Part shown: in pieces, positions 31,962 to 45,572 of the stretch
Layout: each line of letters starts with the position of its first letter
Numbering within the stretch: the first letter of the stretch is position 1
Assembly (NCBI GenBank): GCA_021234155.1
Contig: JAJEKV010000552.1
Coordinates: forward strand, 62,001 to 126,000
DNA: 64,000 nucleotides
Source of the DNA: Isoetes taiwanensis
Taxonomy: Eukaryota; Streptophyta; Lycopodiopsida; Isoetales; Isoetaceae
Reading direction: 5' to 3'
Notes under the pieces: generated by a model
Database searches by the model: none
Told to the model about the DNA's origin: nothing
The model's input: only the letters and a program-made list of their open reading frames with translations
Program-made: the position numbers and the translations under genes

Positions 31962-34900
31962 ACCTATGATACGAATTTTTGAGAGCCACTCTAGGCTCAA
32001 TGGCTGTGCCTATCGATTTTGCTTGCCTCTGGAAGCCGTCATGCCTGGAGCATGTATATGAGCAATTGATTTTTCAAGATTGTGATTTTGTTTGGACTCT
32101 TTCCTCTACTTGGAAATGGGCTCCAGGGGCATGTTTTCCAAACTGATGCCATATATCCGCCCGCTGGTGGATTGTATATTGGTAATCAAGTCCTACCACT
32201 AATGGAGACAAACCGGGCGGATTAGGGGTTTGGAAATATGCAGCTCTTATGAAGTCTCCATGTGGAAGCGTAAAATGCGCCTAAAAGCCTTTACTTCATT
32301 CCATCGCTGAATGAACCTGGCGATTTGGCTACCGTGAAATGTAGCCACCAAGAGAAGAATGCTACAGATGCGGTGGCCCGCTGCCAAGCCTAACTACCCC
32401 TTTGCAAGTTTGAGGTTCGATTGTCGACCAATACCTGTAATCGGGAATCGGGGCCATCCACCATGATGTAGAAAACTTCCCTTGTGAGTTTACCATCTCA
32501 GTTCGCCCGCACATGGTTCTCGCACGCTTTAGGATCTTATGTGCATCGACAAATGGATTTGAATGTTTACATTGCGATTCAACTCAGAAGTCCGATTCAT
32601 GATGTTTGCATAAGACTGCGGGACTTATTCCAATTGAAGCCAAGGTCTATACAAGATCTTCCAATCGAGAAAATCAAAAGACACTCAAAGAAACATAGAT
32701 GTACCGCAACTTTTCATTCTAGTTATGCTCCCTCGAGAGGCTTTGGATTCATGGGTAAATAATTACAAATGCACGGGTTTCTATTCAGTCCTTTCGAGCC
32801 TTGTCCGCAAGACAATTGTGGAGAGCAAAGTACCCAATGAACTTCCCTCGGTGAGATACATCTATCATCTTCTAAACCGTAATAAATATACAATATACAT
32901 GTTTAAGCTTGTGTTATGGGACGATTGACATCATTATTAAGAGAATCATAGAGGAATTTGAAGGCCGCCCTTTATCGCAAGGAGAATAGCCAAGAAAGGT
33001 GTTCTAATCTGCTTTTTTGCCTTTCATTTGTGTAATTTTCTTCGCCTTTAATTGGCACATTGATTGACAAGTTTATCACCATCGAAAAAACAACACATAA
33101 CCAAGAAAAACTTCTAAAGTTGAACGAGGTTAAGGCCCCTGTTTGCTTATGCGGGAAACGAAGTTGAGGTATTGTTTTCGACTTAAATGCCTTTCTTTTT
33201 ACTTTACATCAAATGAGCATGACGCCCATTGTTTATTGCAACTATGATAGTTATTGTTTCAAAGAATCACATAAATGAGATTTGTAGCGCTTTGATAATG
33301 TGGTGCTATCCCCAAGACGTTGGCCATAGCCACCATTGCAGGGTTAGCATCTTATTACTCTAGTTTTTGCTTTGATTCCAAAGGGTAACATCCTTTCGGT
33401 TCATGCAGAGATTTGTTATGGTTGATGGGCCTATTCACAACCATGCAATTCATGACTGGGTGAGCTGTAGTAATTTCTTCAGAATTGTTTCTTTTATAGT
33501 GAAGAACTACTTTAGTTACTTCGCAGAGATTACACTATTGTTTGCATTGATAACTAGCTTGCAAAGATTAATTGGCGTCTATATATACAATGTGTTCGCC
33601 ATTTTCCGGATAGGCTTGCATCATATTGTCATTTGCACATTTAACATAAAAGGAAAGAAATCATATGCATGCATACTAATTTGAATGTTGTAGTGGCGGA
33701 TCCGGGAATGGATACCGAGATATTGCATGGGGCAATTAAAAGGAACTTGAGATGGAGCTTTGCACCACAAACTTTAAAGATTGCCTCGCTAAAGTGGACA
33801 AATGGTTACGCACATTACAATGAAGATATAAAGCCTAATAACAGGAAGGCACACACAGAGGTAAAATTTATAGTCCGTGAGCTTATGCACTTAGAAATCT
33901 TTTGCGGTAAAGGCAGATAGATTTTAGTTGCAATGTTTAACATTCAAATAGTGCCAAGAAGAAACCAAGTGTGTAAAATCTTGAAACATTGTAGACGGAT
34001 CCTTAGAAGGATTCAATTTCAATGAGATTTTGCATTGGCGATTCTCGCCTCAGTTTGGGTTATTAATTGCAAAGCTCACCGGATGATTCTTCGCATCATG
34101 AATTATTTTGCAATGATTACATGTCCGCTTTCCCTCGTCACGCATGTCCGAAAGTACATGTTTATTTTTGTGTCCCTTTTTTCATTCTCGTTCGCAATAT
34201 TAATTATTCACTATTGCTTGCTAGACATTCGTAACCGAAAGCAAAAAATGCATGGTATTTTCGTAACATGTTTGACAAGAAGAGCCACGTTGGGGAAACG
34301 ATTTTTGCAACCAGTGTTGACCTTAAAATCCCATCCTTTTCTAGTGTTTAGCTTTGAGCCTTTTGAAGCCATCAATTTTGCGGCAGTGCAGACATGTGAG
34401 CATGGCCAAGACAAGCAGGGCGGATGGGCTTCATACCACTTTCGCTATGGACGTTGTGAAGCATTTTTCTTTTTGTCAAGGCCGTTTTTTTTCTCGAGGA
34501 GTTATCTTAGGAGAGAAGCCATTTGCTAGGTGTTTGGCTATAATATGGGATTGGGCTGCCATGGCGTTATTTTTTACCGCTTGACCGGACTTTGAAGATG
34601 CCGGGCCGGTAATGGGTAGATGCAATTCGGGCCGAGCCGGAACGCCCTTTGGCCTTTGCGTTGGTGTGTGGTGGTTTCAGAGGTGCAGGTGTATATATCA
34701 TGGTATTAGGTTGTAGTCCCGGCCGCTCGACAAACCCCGCACAATCCGGAAGCTTTGTTGGTATTTTGGCTGCCTGCTATACATGCATAGGATTACTAGA
34801 CAATTTCGACCTATGCAAGGGACATTCTTGGAAGAATGGGAAATATTTCTGTGCTTGGATCATAAAGTGATAAATTATTACGTTCAAGGAGGGCAGATTG

Positions 34901-35590
34901 GTACATATATTTGTTTGAGGATAGCAAAAATATTTTGTGAAGCTTTTTGCAATATAAATATGGTAAATTACTGCATAGAGGAATAGGTTTGAATGATTTT
35001 TAGTTGTGATTGTAGATCTGTGCTTCTATTTTCCAGCTTTGCATGAAGTGCACATTTATGCAGGCCTGAAGCAGGGAGGTGATGTTGGAGGAAAAGGAAT
35101 CTGAAGAGCGAACAAGGACCAAGAACCATGTCTTTTTATTGCTAAAATACGTGGTATGTGCACGGAGAGATTGCTAGATTGGGCTAAAATGTTTGGCATC
35201 CTTACTTTCAGTTATGTTTATAGATGAAAATGATACGAAAGATATTGCTAGATTAGAGTAGAATCTTTAGCATCTTTACTTTCAGTTATGTTTATAGATG
35301 GAAATGATCTAACCAATTTAGACATGTGTTAGAAGTATAAGGAACTTTTCCTCTGTGGGAAATACTGGTAGAGTGCAAACCAGAACTGCCCTTCAAACTG
35401 CCCTTCCATAGCCCTTCATTGCCCTTCAAAAAAATCATGAGTGTTTTCTATTACATAAAGGATATAATGAGCATATTAGTGATGCAAATGATGATGATAT
35501 AAATTATTTGGTGAAGGTGCTTATATGTGCTGTGATGGTCAAAAAACTGGGTAGGTCAATAAAAAAGTTACCCTAGTCCAACACTAGGAA
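31962..35590. other. Long unannotated stretch
   Basis: Several open frames of 60-160 codons occur on the plus strand (32484, 33403, 33669, 34035, 34354, 34649). None shows a domain I can name, and codon runs are interrupted. They may be gene remnants too decayed to recognise. Confidence 0.35.
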
Positions 35591-37780
35591 CAAGGTTTAA
35601 AATGAAACGCACTTATTTAAGAAGTGCGTTTGGAAGATTCCTTCTGAAAATTTATAAAATTCTAAAATCCCTCTAAAAAGGGCCCTTTTATTACCTTTAG
35701 TCTAAAGATTTATAAAACTGCTCGTGAAAACAGACATTTTAAGAAGACTTAGTATTAAGGAAAAACACACAAAAAAAAAAAAAATCCCATTGTAGAGGGG
35801 GAAAGAACTACAATGAAATTCAAAGATTGACTATGGGGCAAATTCGTATGAAGAAATTAGATGCTTTTGTACCTTGTCCCTGAAATTTTTTATATTAGCT
35901 GTTTTAGAAGACAGGAAATTTGTTATTTCACAACCATTTTGGCTGAACATCCTAATGGACCTTCAAACACATTGGGAGGCAGTTGAACAAACTTCTTGAA
36001 TGACAAACCATTGTTTTTGCATCACATAGTATTACAAATACCAATACATCCACGCATGTCTTGTAGTTAAATTTGAACTTTTAGTTGATGATGCAAGATA
36101 TATTTATACCGAGGATACAAAAGTTGAAGTAATGAAGCCATGTGATTACATGCCCTCCTTTTATTCTCAAGATGTATTTCGAACGCACATACCAATCTAC
36201 AACATGGTGATGCTCAAAAGATAGTCAACCTCCTTAGCAATGTTGAGCATATTCATCACAATTACGCCATCTCAGTAGCGGTGGGCACCATGCACATTTC
36301 TGGCAAAGGAAGTATTCGTGCATTTTACCCTTTCCTATATATTTTGTAAATAAATAGGTAAACTTCCTCGAGGGGTTGCTACTCCTCGCCTCTCCTCTCG
36401 ATAAAGCATGTGGTTTCCTTCTAGTCAAACAAACACCTGTGTCACCATAATATTTTGGAGTTCTTTGCCTTTAGTAGCAATTTTTAGCCTCGAGTGAAGT
36501 TCACCAGTATGTAGAGTAGAAAAAAAGTAGAAATAACAACATGATTCGACTACTTTATGCTCTAACATTGCATTACAAGCTCAGAAAATTTAGAACCATT
36601 TTAGAACTTTTTAGACTAAAAAACTAAGAACAGTGTGTAAAATTATCCCTTATGTATGTTACTTTAGTAGTTTTCAATTGCCAAACCCTTTGGCGAACAA
36701 GAAAGACCCCAAAAGATTTTACAGGATATATATTTATCTTTGGACTGCATAATATATATATACAAAGTCTTATATATATATGCAATTCGGTATAAATTTA
36801 TACCGTTTCTCCGTATAGATTTATACCGCAAGAGTCTCTTTTCTTGTCGGATATATATATGTAATTATGTGTATATATTATATAAATATACACATATATG
36901 TGTATAAATTGGTTGTCTGAAGGTTTTCTGCGGTATAAATTTATACCGAGAGGGCTGTCGCGGTATAAATTTATACCGAGAGAGCTCTCGTGGTATAACG
37001 AGGGAGCTCTCACGGTATAAATTTATACCGTGAGAGCTCTCGAAGTTGAATCGAGAGCTCGCATCGGGTATAAATTTATATCGCCGAGTCCTCTTGGCGG
37101 TATAAATTTATACCGCCGAGTCCACTTGGCGTATAAATTTATACCATACCTAAACTCTCGGCATGTTATATCCAAGACAAAGACTACCTATTGTGGTATA
37201 AATCTATACCACCCAGAAATTTATTTTGAAGACGTTATGTCCACGCATTGTCATCGCGGTATACATAAGTCTATAGCAAGACGGATGAGCAAATAAGAGC
37301 AAGTATATAAGACGAAGAGCGAGCGTCTTCGACTCCAACTTGCGCTTCAAAGTGTAAATTTGTTCAATGAAGCATACTTTCATGTGAAAATGTTTGCTTC
37401 AATGAGGCAATGTCAAAATGTGTTGCATTTTTTACAGTTTTGTTCATAATTTTGTACTGATTTGGAAAACTTTGAATAAAATACCTTTTTGGCACTTTAG
37501 TGTGCTTGCTGTTTTTTTCAATGTCTATTTTGTTTAGTTTTTGAAAATATTACTATTTCGCAAACCAAACTAGGGGGGCCAAAAAGGGATGTCAAACAAT
37601 TTTGAATGGAAGCTAAGTTCACACCCCCCTCCAAAATGATGCCTAAAATTTTCAAATTGTCACACTTGTCACAAATATACCACAAAAAGGGACCTTTTTG
37701 GGGGGGATTTTAGGGAATCTTTCAAAGATTCCTTTTGAAGTGCATTTTGAGCAAATTAGTGCGTTTCATTTTAAACTTTG
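35591..37780. mobile_element. Inverted-repeat DNA element carrying a palindrome array
   Basis: The left end, CAAGGTTTAAAATGAAACG then CACT, is matched in inverted orientation by the right end at 37758-37780 with one mismatch in 23 bp. Weaker pairing continues inward (GGAAGATTCC, AAAATCC). No transposase frame is present, so it would be non-autonomous. No clear target duplication was found. The centre contains the palindrome array at 36788-37210. Confidence 0.6.
36788..37210. repeat. Array of 16-bp palindrome GGTATAAATTTATACC
   Basis: Exact copies at 36789, 36932, 36962, 37014 and 37099. One-mismatch copies start at 37067 and 37195, a 14-bp core at 37131 and a degenerate copy at 36812. Spacers carry a second palindromic word, GAGAGCTCTC. 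At 37004-37039 the two combine into a perfect 36-bp palindrome; at 37096-37117 there is a perfect 22-bp one. All spacings are irregular, unlike a simple satellite. Confidence 0.93.
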
Positions 37781-39096
37781 TTTAGGGATCCAAGGCACGT
37801 TTCTTCAAGAATGGACATGCTTTTGTGCCTGGATACAGTCTGAGCATGGGGGGCATTGACGTGTATTTGTGTAGATTGATTTGTTTGGCATGTCAAATTA
37901 TTATAAACCGCAATGCCATGCTTCTATTTTCCAGATTTGTTGCTAGGCTGTGCACCTTTGCATCCGCGGGTAGAGGTTAATGACTTATTTCAGATTCTCG
38001 TAGTCCAAATTGCTTGCATCTGCTCTGACCTGAATGCTAATAATTAGAGTCAATCTTTTTCTAATTTAATCTATTTCAGGTTTTCGTATTTAACATTGCT
38101 TGCATCTGCTGTGGGAATACCATTCTTTGTAACTTATTCAGGGTTTGGCATCAAATTGAAATGTGCCTAAGCTAGTGTGTTTAATCTAGCATTTTACATT
38201 TGTAGTACCACTCTTGAAGCATAGTTCTATTCAATAGTTCAGGTCATTGCATCATCCTTCCAATTTTATCTGTTTCAAATATTATACTTTGTCTTTTTCC
38301 ATGCAAGAGGTTCACAATAGGAGCTGATTGCTGACAACATTTACCATCAGACAACATCGCTGTATGGAATCTTCATTTGGAGATGGCTTTACCGAGCACA
38401 TTCATAACAATATACAGATAACTTTGCAACATTAGACTTTTCTGTACATAAGTTATAGGCATTGCTGCTAAGTGTGAAATCAATGCCCCTGTATTTGCCG
38501 TTATCTAGAGGAATAGCAGTTGACAAAATTCAGAAAGGGAAATAGCTGTTGAGAGGCATATTTTCCTGCATATTTTTCAAGTAAGTGTCATGAACACCAA
38601 AACATGCAATGATGTAAAAATTCAGAGTTACACCTTGATCACAATCTTGATTTGGCATTTAAAATGTTGTTGAACAAAATGTTGTTGATGCCAAGGGCTA
38701 ACTGAAAGCATCGTCATATATTATGTATGACTATGTAATTTTGTTATCCAATCTACGGACATGGTTTTTGTAGCTCAACACCATTCTTCATTACAATTTT
38801 ACATTCAATTGCACCCTCTACACCACCCATAAGCACCAAACATGGCATAATTCAAGTAAGAACTACAAATTAAATAATGGCTTCCTAGAAAATAATCAAT
38901 AGAAACAAAATAGCTCTCACTCATTCCGCCCTCTCTCGCACCCCACCCTCTCCAGATTTAGTGAAGCAACAGACAAAGTCAATTACAAACCTATGAAAAG
39001 CTTCACAAAAAAACAATGGAACAATGTCCATGTTCAAACAACAGAAATTGGATACCATTACAATGTCCTCCCCTCCCCCCCCCAAACAAAAGCATC
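37781..39096. other. Intergenic, no feature recognised
   Basis: AT-rich with no protein similarity seen. A C-rich run at 39068-39083 precedes module A. Confidence 0.45.
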
Positions 39097-39329
39097 TTTT
39101 TGGGTTGCCCCTAGGGGGGCAAACCCTCGTTTATGTGGGTATATCCAGGTATATGCCGTCATATGCCTAGCATAAATTTGGTGGATCGCTCCAAACCGGG
39201 TCGCACTCAGTAAACTCTCGGTCATCCAGCCCCATTCCTTCGCAGGCGTGTCTATGGCGCAGCTCGACCCTTCTTCTTCTTCCAAGCATTTTCCTCTGGG
39301 TGTGCCTTGTACAAGGGAGGATCGCCGGA

Positions 39330-39353
<24 letters not shown>
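39097..39353 (+). repeat. Module A, copy 4, fused to TLC gene 5' end
   Basis: Module A (39097-39235) followed by the same ~115 bp as at 31848-31961. Here the sequence runs on into the intact first coding exon of the TLC-domain gene. Confidence 0.85.
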
Positions 39354-40939
<1,586 letters not shown>

Positions 40940-42247
40940 GTAAGCACATCTTTGCTCTCTAGCCATTGTCTTTTTATGATGTTTCATACCATACCAAGCA
41001 TGCCTAATAGATAAAGAGGATGTCACTTTTACCTCTTGTTGCTATCAATGGAGCTCATTGTTTATTAAAAGTTGGACATTCTACATGCTCAACAATCTAG
41101 TTTGTCAGGATTAGGAATATGATCAGCATCATACCTCTCCAGGAAATGAATTTTGACTAGAAAAGATTGCCTTTGGCTTTGTTATCTGAAGTTGCATTTC
41201 TGCATATAGGTATTTAATGAAGAAAATACCATAGGTGTTGCACGCGAATGATGCTGCTATCTGATTAATGAACTGAAAACCAAGGGAAAAACAAAGGAGT
41301 TTTCTGTTTTGATGAGACTGAAAACCAAGAGAAGAACAAATCCCACATTCCGTGAAGATTTCTCACCATTGTTTCCTTCTTGGTAACAGTTCGGTGCTTT
41401 GCCTTCCAAGGCTCTCATACTCATTTGAACATAAGGTCCCGTTGTATAAAGAAAATGAATATGGGTCATTCATTAAGAAGGCAGTTTTACATAGCTAGGA
41501 TTATTTTAAACACTTTATTTAAATCGGTGCCTTTAAATACAGTTATGATGGTTATGATATATGGAGTAAGTATAAATAAAGTTATCTGGTTAATAATTAG
41601 AGTACCTATAGATTGTAAGGGCCTCTTGGATGTAATATATTCATTGTGAACATGAATACTCATGGATGGTGGTTGCTTCATGGCTATCTCTTAGCCATTA
41701 CACTTTGGTATGCTTAGATTTTGGGCATAATGTGGGTTCAAATCCCACATATTCAAGATCGTCTTCCATGCCATTCAAAATTGAGAGATATACTCTACCA
41801 TAAAATGTCGAACATTAATAATGGATTCAACCTTGTAGTTTTAGAACCAAACAAATGTCTGCACACTGGGGTGTCTCATTTTCGATGTCCCTTTTGTCCC
41901 TCAATTTAGTACTAAAATCAATAAAGGTGGTTGGAAATCTTGGAGGCAATTTCAAATTTAGAAAACAAAAATAGCAATAAAAAATTGAATTCCTTGAATC
42001 TTGGAGAACCGAGCTACAGTGCGTGCATGTGTTGAGCCCCGATAAAGAAAACTAATACACCAACGAAATCATCATTCTTGCTTCTCATCTTTCGATATGT
42101 TCAAGATTTGAATGGAACCAATGGATTGTGTTTCTTTTTCCTATTTGCAACATTCAATTTGTGAGTTATTAGCGTATTTGAATGCCTTGCCTTATGAATT
42201 ATGAATTGGGCATGGAAATAGCATTCCACTGATATGTTTGAGTCCAG
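40940..42247. other. Intergenic, one SINE-like trace
   Basis: At about 41735 GTGGGTTCAAATCCCAC has the T-arm/B-box form of tRNA-derived sequence, but no full cloverleaf or A box could be built. The rest shows nothing recognisable. Confidence 0.4.
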
Positions 42248-42328
42248 TTTTTTGGGTTGCCCCTAAGGGGAAAACCCTCATCCACGTGGGTTTGTGGCAA
42301 ATTCCAAGTATATGTCAGTATATGCTCG
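42248..42328 (+). repeat. Module A, copy 5 (5' part only)
   Basis: TTTTGGGTTGCCCCTAAGG to TATGTCAGTATATGC, then directly module B. Confidence 0.75.
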
Positions 42329-42409
42329 AAAACATGACTTTGAAGTGTGATTTAAGCCATTTCACTCTCGAGTTACAGAGGGCAACCCTCCGTGCGCAGC
42401 ACCTTGTTT
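42328..42409 (+). repeat. Module B, copy 2
   Basis: AAACATGACTTTGAAGTGTG, TTTAAGCCATTTCACTC, then GAGGGCAACCCTCCGTGCGC and CTTGTTT. It ends about 24 bp before the second part of the YSL gene. Confidence 0.85.
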
Positions 42410-42431
42410 ACATATGTTTTACTCATGTGTT

Positions 42432-44470
42432 CTGCTTATGGGGTGGATGACTGCGTTTGTATTTGCAGTCAGCTTTGTTGGCATTATGGCACTTGTGCCT
42501 CGGCGCAAGGTATGGGTCTTTGCTCTCTTTATAGCCCTTGTAATGTGCATATATAAGTGACGCGTTGCTTCTTTATGTTGTTTTATGTGGCTGATCTGTT
42601 TTTTTTCTCTTTTGTAGGTGATGCTTATTGATTATAAGCTTACATATCCAAGTGGTACTGCAACAGTGGTGTTAATCAACAGCTTTCATACACCAAAAGG
42701 AGCAGAAACTGCGGCGTAAGATAATTATTATCTAGTAATGAATTTAGAGATAGAACACCATCTTTTCTACGTGCTCTAAAATTTAAGGTTCAAATACTTC
42801 AAAATGACTTTTTTTAATTTCATCCAGCAAATAAATAGCTTGTCTTGGCAAGTATTTTGGAGTTAGTTTTTTCTGGAGGTTCTTCAAATGGTTCTTTAGT
42901 GGTGGGGGGATAGTTGTGGATTTGATCAGTTCCCTTCCTTGGGCATGAAAGCTTATGCCAATATGTATGTATTTAGTGCTCCCAAACTTCATTTGTTATC
43001 TTGTTTTCGTCTTGCTGAGTTGTTGATTGTGCGTTATGGCAGATTCTACTTTGACTTTAGCACAACATATGTTGGGGTGGGCATGATATGCCCTCATATT
43101 GTCAACTCCTTTCGAGTCCTTCTTGGAGCTATCGTCTCTTGGGGTATTATGTAGCCTCTCATTAGCAAGCGTCTTTGGGAATTTGGTTTCGGATGGTCTA
43201 GCAAAGAATGATTTTAAAGGGCTTTTACGGCTATAAGGTTGTGCAAATTATCATGACATAATTTATTGCACTGCATAAGCTAATTTATGGGGAAACTTAT
43301 ATGTGCAAGTATTCATAGCCATTCTTTGTAATTTTAGGTGATGGTATTTATAACTTTGGTGAAAATATTGTTCCTTTCGTTGAAAGCAATGTATAATGAA
43401 TATGAGAATAAGAAGAAGCTTCCATTGACTACTAATTGCTTGTTGCTAAGAACTAAGAGTGTCAAACTTTTTTCTTTTCGAAAGTCATATCTTGCCGATT
43501 AAAGGACTTTCGTGTTTTTTCATTTTTTGAGCTACTTGATTCGATTGATGAGTCAAGGCGGTCGAAGTATTTATGAAAGAAGTAATTCCCTTACGGATTC
43601 GATTGCCGCGAATGGATATGTTACCCTATCCATCATATCAATGATATCCATCCCACGATATTTCCCCCGTTAGATGGTATTTTGTAATCGATTTGTTACA
43701 TATTGGCGCCGCACTTGGGTTACAGAATGTCATTATGGTGCGGGTCTTACGGATTGGAGCTTGGCAAGTACCTATAGAAAAGTAGGTTTATTTTGTCTTT
43801 GCAAAGATGGGCTGGAAAAGATGGTGGTGTGATTCTTTGGTTTAGCCGCATGTGGAGTAATGATGAGCATTGTATCTACAAGCTCGATTTGATGCAAGAT
43901 TTTAAAAACAGGTTTCCTTACTCTTTCATCACCAAGGTCGATGTTTGTCGGCCGGTCGATTGGGACCGTTCTTGGATGTATAGTAGCACCTTTAACATTT
44001 TGGATCTTTGTGGACTGCTTTTGAGATTGGTTCACGATGGAGTATACAAAGCTCCTTATGCTATTAGCCGGGGGAGATGGCTATCCTTGGTGTGGAGGGT
44101 CTTTCGGCATTACCCCAAGCATTGCTTGGAATTGTGTCTTGCAGGATTTATATGTGCTTTAGTTTCGAATGTTACAAGGGACAAGCTTCCTTCAAGAATT
44201 GCCAAGTTTATTTCAATACCCATGGCCATGGCGATTCCCTTTTATATAGGAGCATATTTTACAATCGACATGTTTCTGGGAACTGCTATACTATTTGTTT
44301 GGGAACGTCTTAATAAGAGAGAAGCAGCCATATATACCCCTGCAATGGCATCGGGCTTAATATGTGGAGATGGTGTCTGGACAATTCCGTCAGCATTACT
44401 TTCCTTATTAAAGGTTACCCCCCTATATGCATGTCCTTTGCTCCAACCATCACAAACGGTCATCGAGTTT
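42432..44470 (+). pseudogene. YSL: Yellow Stripe-Like (YSL/OPT) transporter, remaining exons
   Basis: Exons in family order: GWMTAFVFAVSFVGIMALVP (donor after RRK, ~42512), then [20 protein letters not shown] and HTPKG (42618-42716), LGKYFGVSFFWRFFKWFF then [16 protein letters not shown] (42845-42960), [20 protein letters not shown] (~43042-43160), GFYGYK, GDGIYNF and LSLKAMYNE (43338-43420). The last exon reads IAANGYVTLSIISM, GAGLTDWSLAST, ACGVMMSIVSTSS, DLMQDFK, PMAMAIPFYIGAYFTIDMFL, and LICGDGVWTIPSALLSLLK to ~44470. YSL proteins transport metal-nicotianamine chelates. Coding continuity is broken by many single-base frame changes; some lie in homopolymers (G run 42904-42909, C run 44418-44423). 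Exon 1 is at 26701-27110, across a 15-kb interval that fills the position of the first intron and lacks the ~20 residues between SYL and GWM. Confidence 0.9.
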
Positions 44471-44473
44471 TAG

Positions 44474-45459
44474 ATGGACAAACTTGTACATAATTTGGTC
44501 AGAAGAAGCAGCAGCAGCAACAGCAATTTGCTCAGAGAATTTTGTACATATACTTTATATATTAGTATAAGCATTCTTCACTCTTTTGTAAGAGTTAATT
44601 TCACAGGGAAAGCTTTTTTGTCATCAGAAAGAAAGACAACTGGTTATATTTAAAGACGATGAGAAAAGTTGACCCTTCTACTTGATGGAAAATGTAAGCT
44701 GTGTTAGTCTACAATAAGTTCTATCTGTGAGCCATCATTGTGCAATGACAGCTAAAAAGGGAGCTTGTCCACCGACATCTCGATTACTTGCATCTTGCCA
44801 AAAGAGAAATACTTGGACGTGTGTCATAAAGAAATAGGCATGTAAAACACTACCCTTGCTGATTATGAGTTTGTTGCTACCTGGTACAAACAATAGCCTC
44901 TTGACTCTTCATCACAACTAAATAGGCAATTTCAAGTTTCTCACTCTCTTGTTTTATTGGGATGTGTACATACCCATACCCATGTACACGTGTTAATGTC
45001 TCCATGTGTTAATGTTTTTTTATGTCCATTGGATGAAGGCATAATGGTGAGAATATACTAAATCAAGGGCTTGGCGTCGCACATTTTCCACAACCAAGCT
45101 GCAGGCCCCTAGCCTTGCTTATCAGTTCTCCGACTTTCCTTGGCCTCAGAACACTCCTGAATGTGCCTCTCGGGATCAGGTCATAGATTATTTTTATAAC
45201 TATGCTGTTATGTTAAGTTTGATATTCTCCCTAGGATCGGATTTGGATGCAAAGTCTCTAAAATCTCCTTCTTGGGCTCTGTAAATTCCTTGCCCCAGTA
45301 TGGGCCCGAAAACTAGAAGATTACCCAAAGCATGATGATGTGGGCAATAGCTCAGGTCGAGCTCAAAAGACTGCATAACATTATGGATCAAAAAATATTA
45401 TAAAGTTGGCAATTTCCACAGAATTCTCCATAACTAGTTTTGTGTATATTGTCAGGTCA
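44474..45459. other. Intergenic downstream of YSL
   Basis: Probably includes YSL 3' UTR. No other gene recognised. Confidence 0.45.
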
Positions 45460-45534
45460 CATAGTGTGGATTTGATTTAAGCCACTTCACCCTCGGGCCA
45501 TGGAGGGCAACCCTCCGTGCGCAGCACCTTGTTT
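45460..45534 (+). repeat. Module B, copy 3
   Basis: GATTTAAGCCACTTCACCC, CGGGCCATGGAGGGCAACCC, then TCCGTGCGCAGCACCTTGTT. Here the first mini-hairpin is a perfect GGAGGG-CAA-CCCTCC. Confidence 0.85.
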
Positions 45535-45572
45535 TTCGTTACAACAACCCATACATTAGTTTAGGAGTATGG

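Noticed and set aside
34035-34584. 164-codon open frame with hydrophobic N-terminus
   Set aside because: No recognisable domain, no splice consistency, and composition typical of chance frames in this region.
36788-37210. CRISPR-like repeat array
   Set aside because: Repeats are short AT-rich palindromes with irregular, partly repetitive spacers in plant nuclear DNA, and no cas genes are present.
36798-37296. Frames on both strands with repeated GINLYR / YKFIP
   Set aside because: The palindrome reads the same on both strands, so the same peptide appears on both; it is a DNA-level repeat, not a coding signal.
41720-41760. tRNA gene at the GTGGGTTCAAATCCCAC T-arm
   Set aside because: No acceptor stem, D-arm or anticodon arm of correct spacing could be built; at most a tRNA-derived SINE trace.
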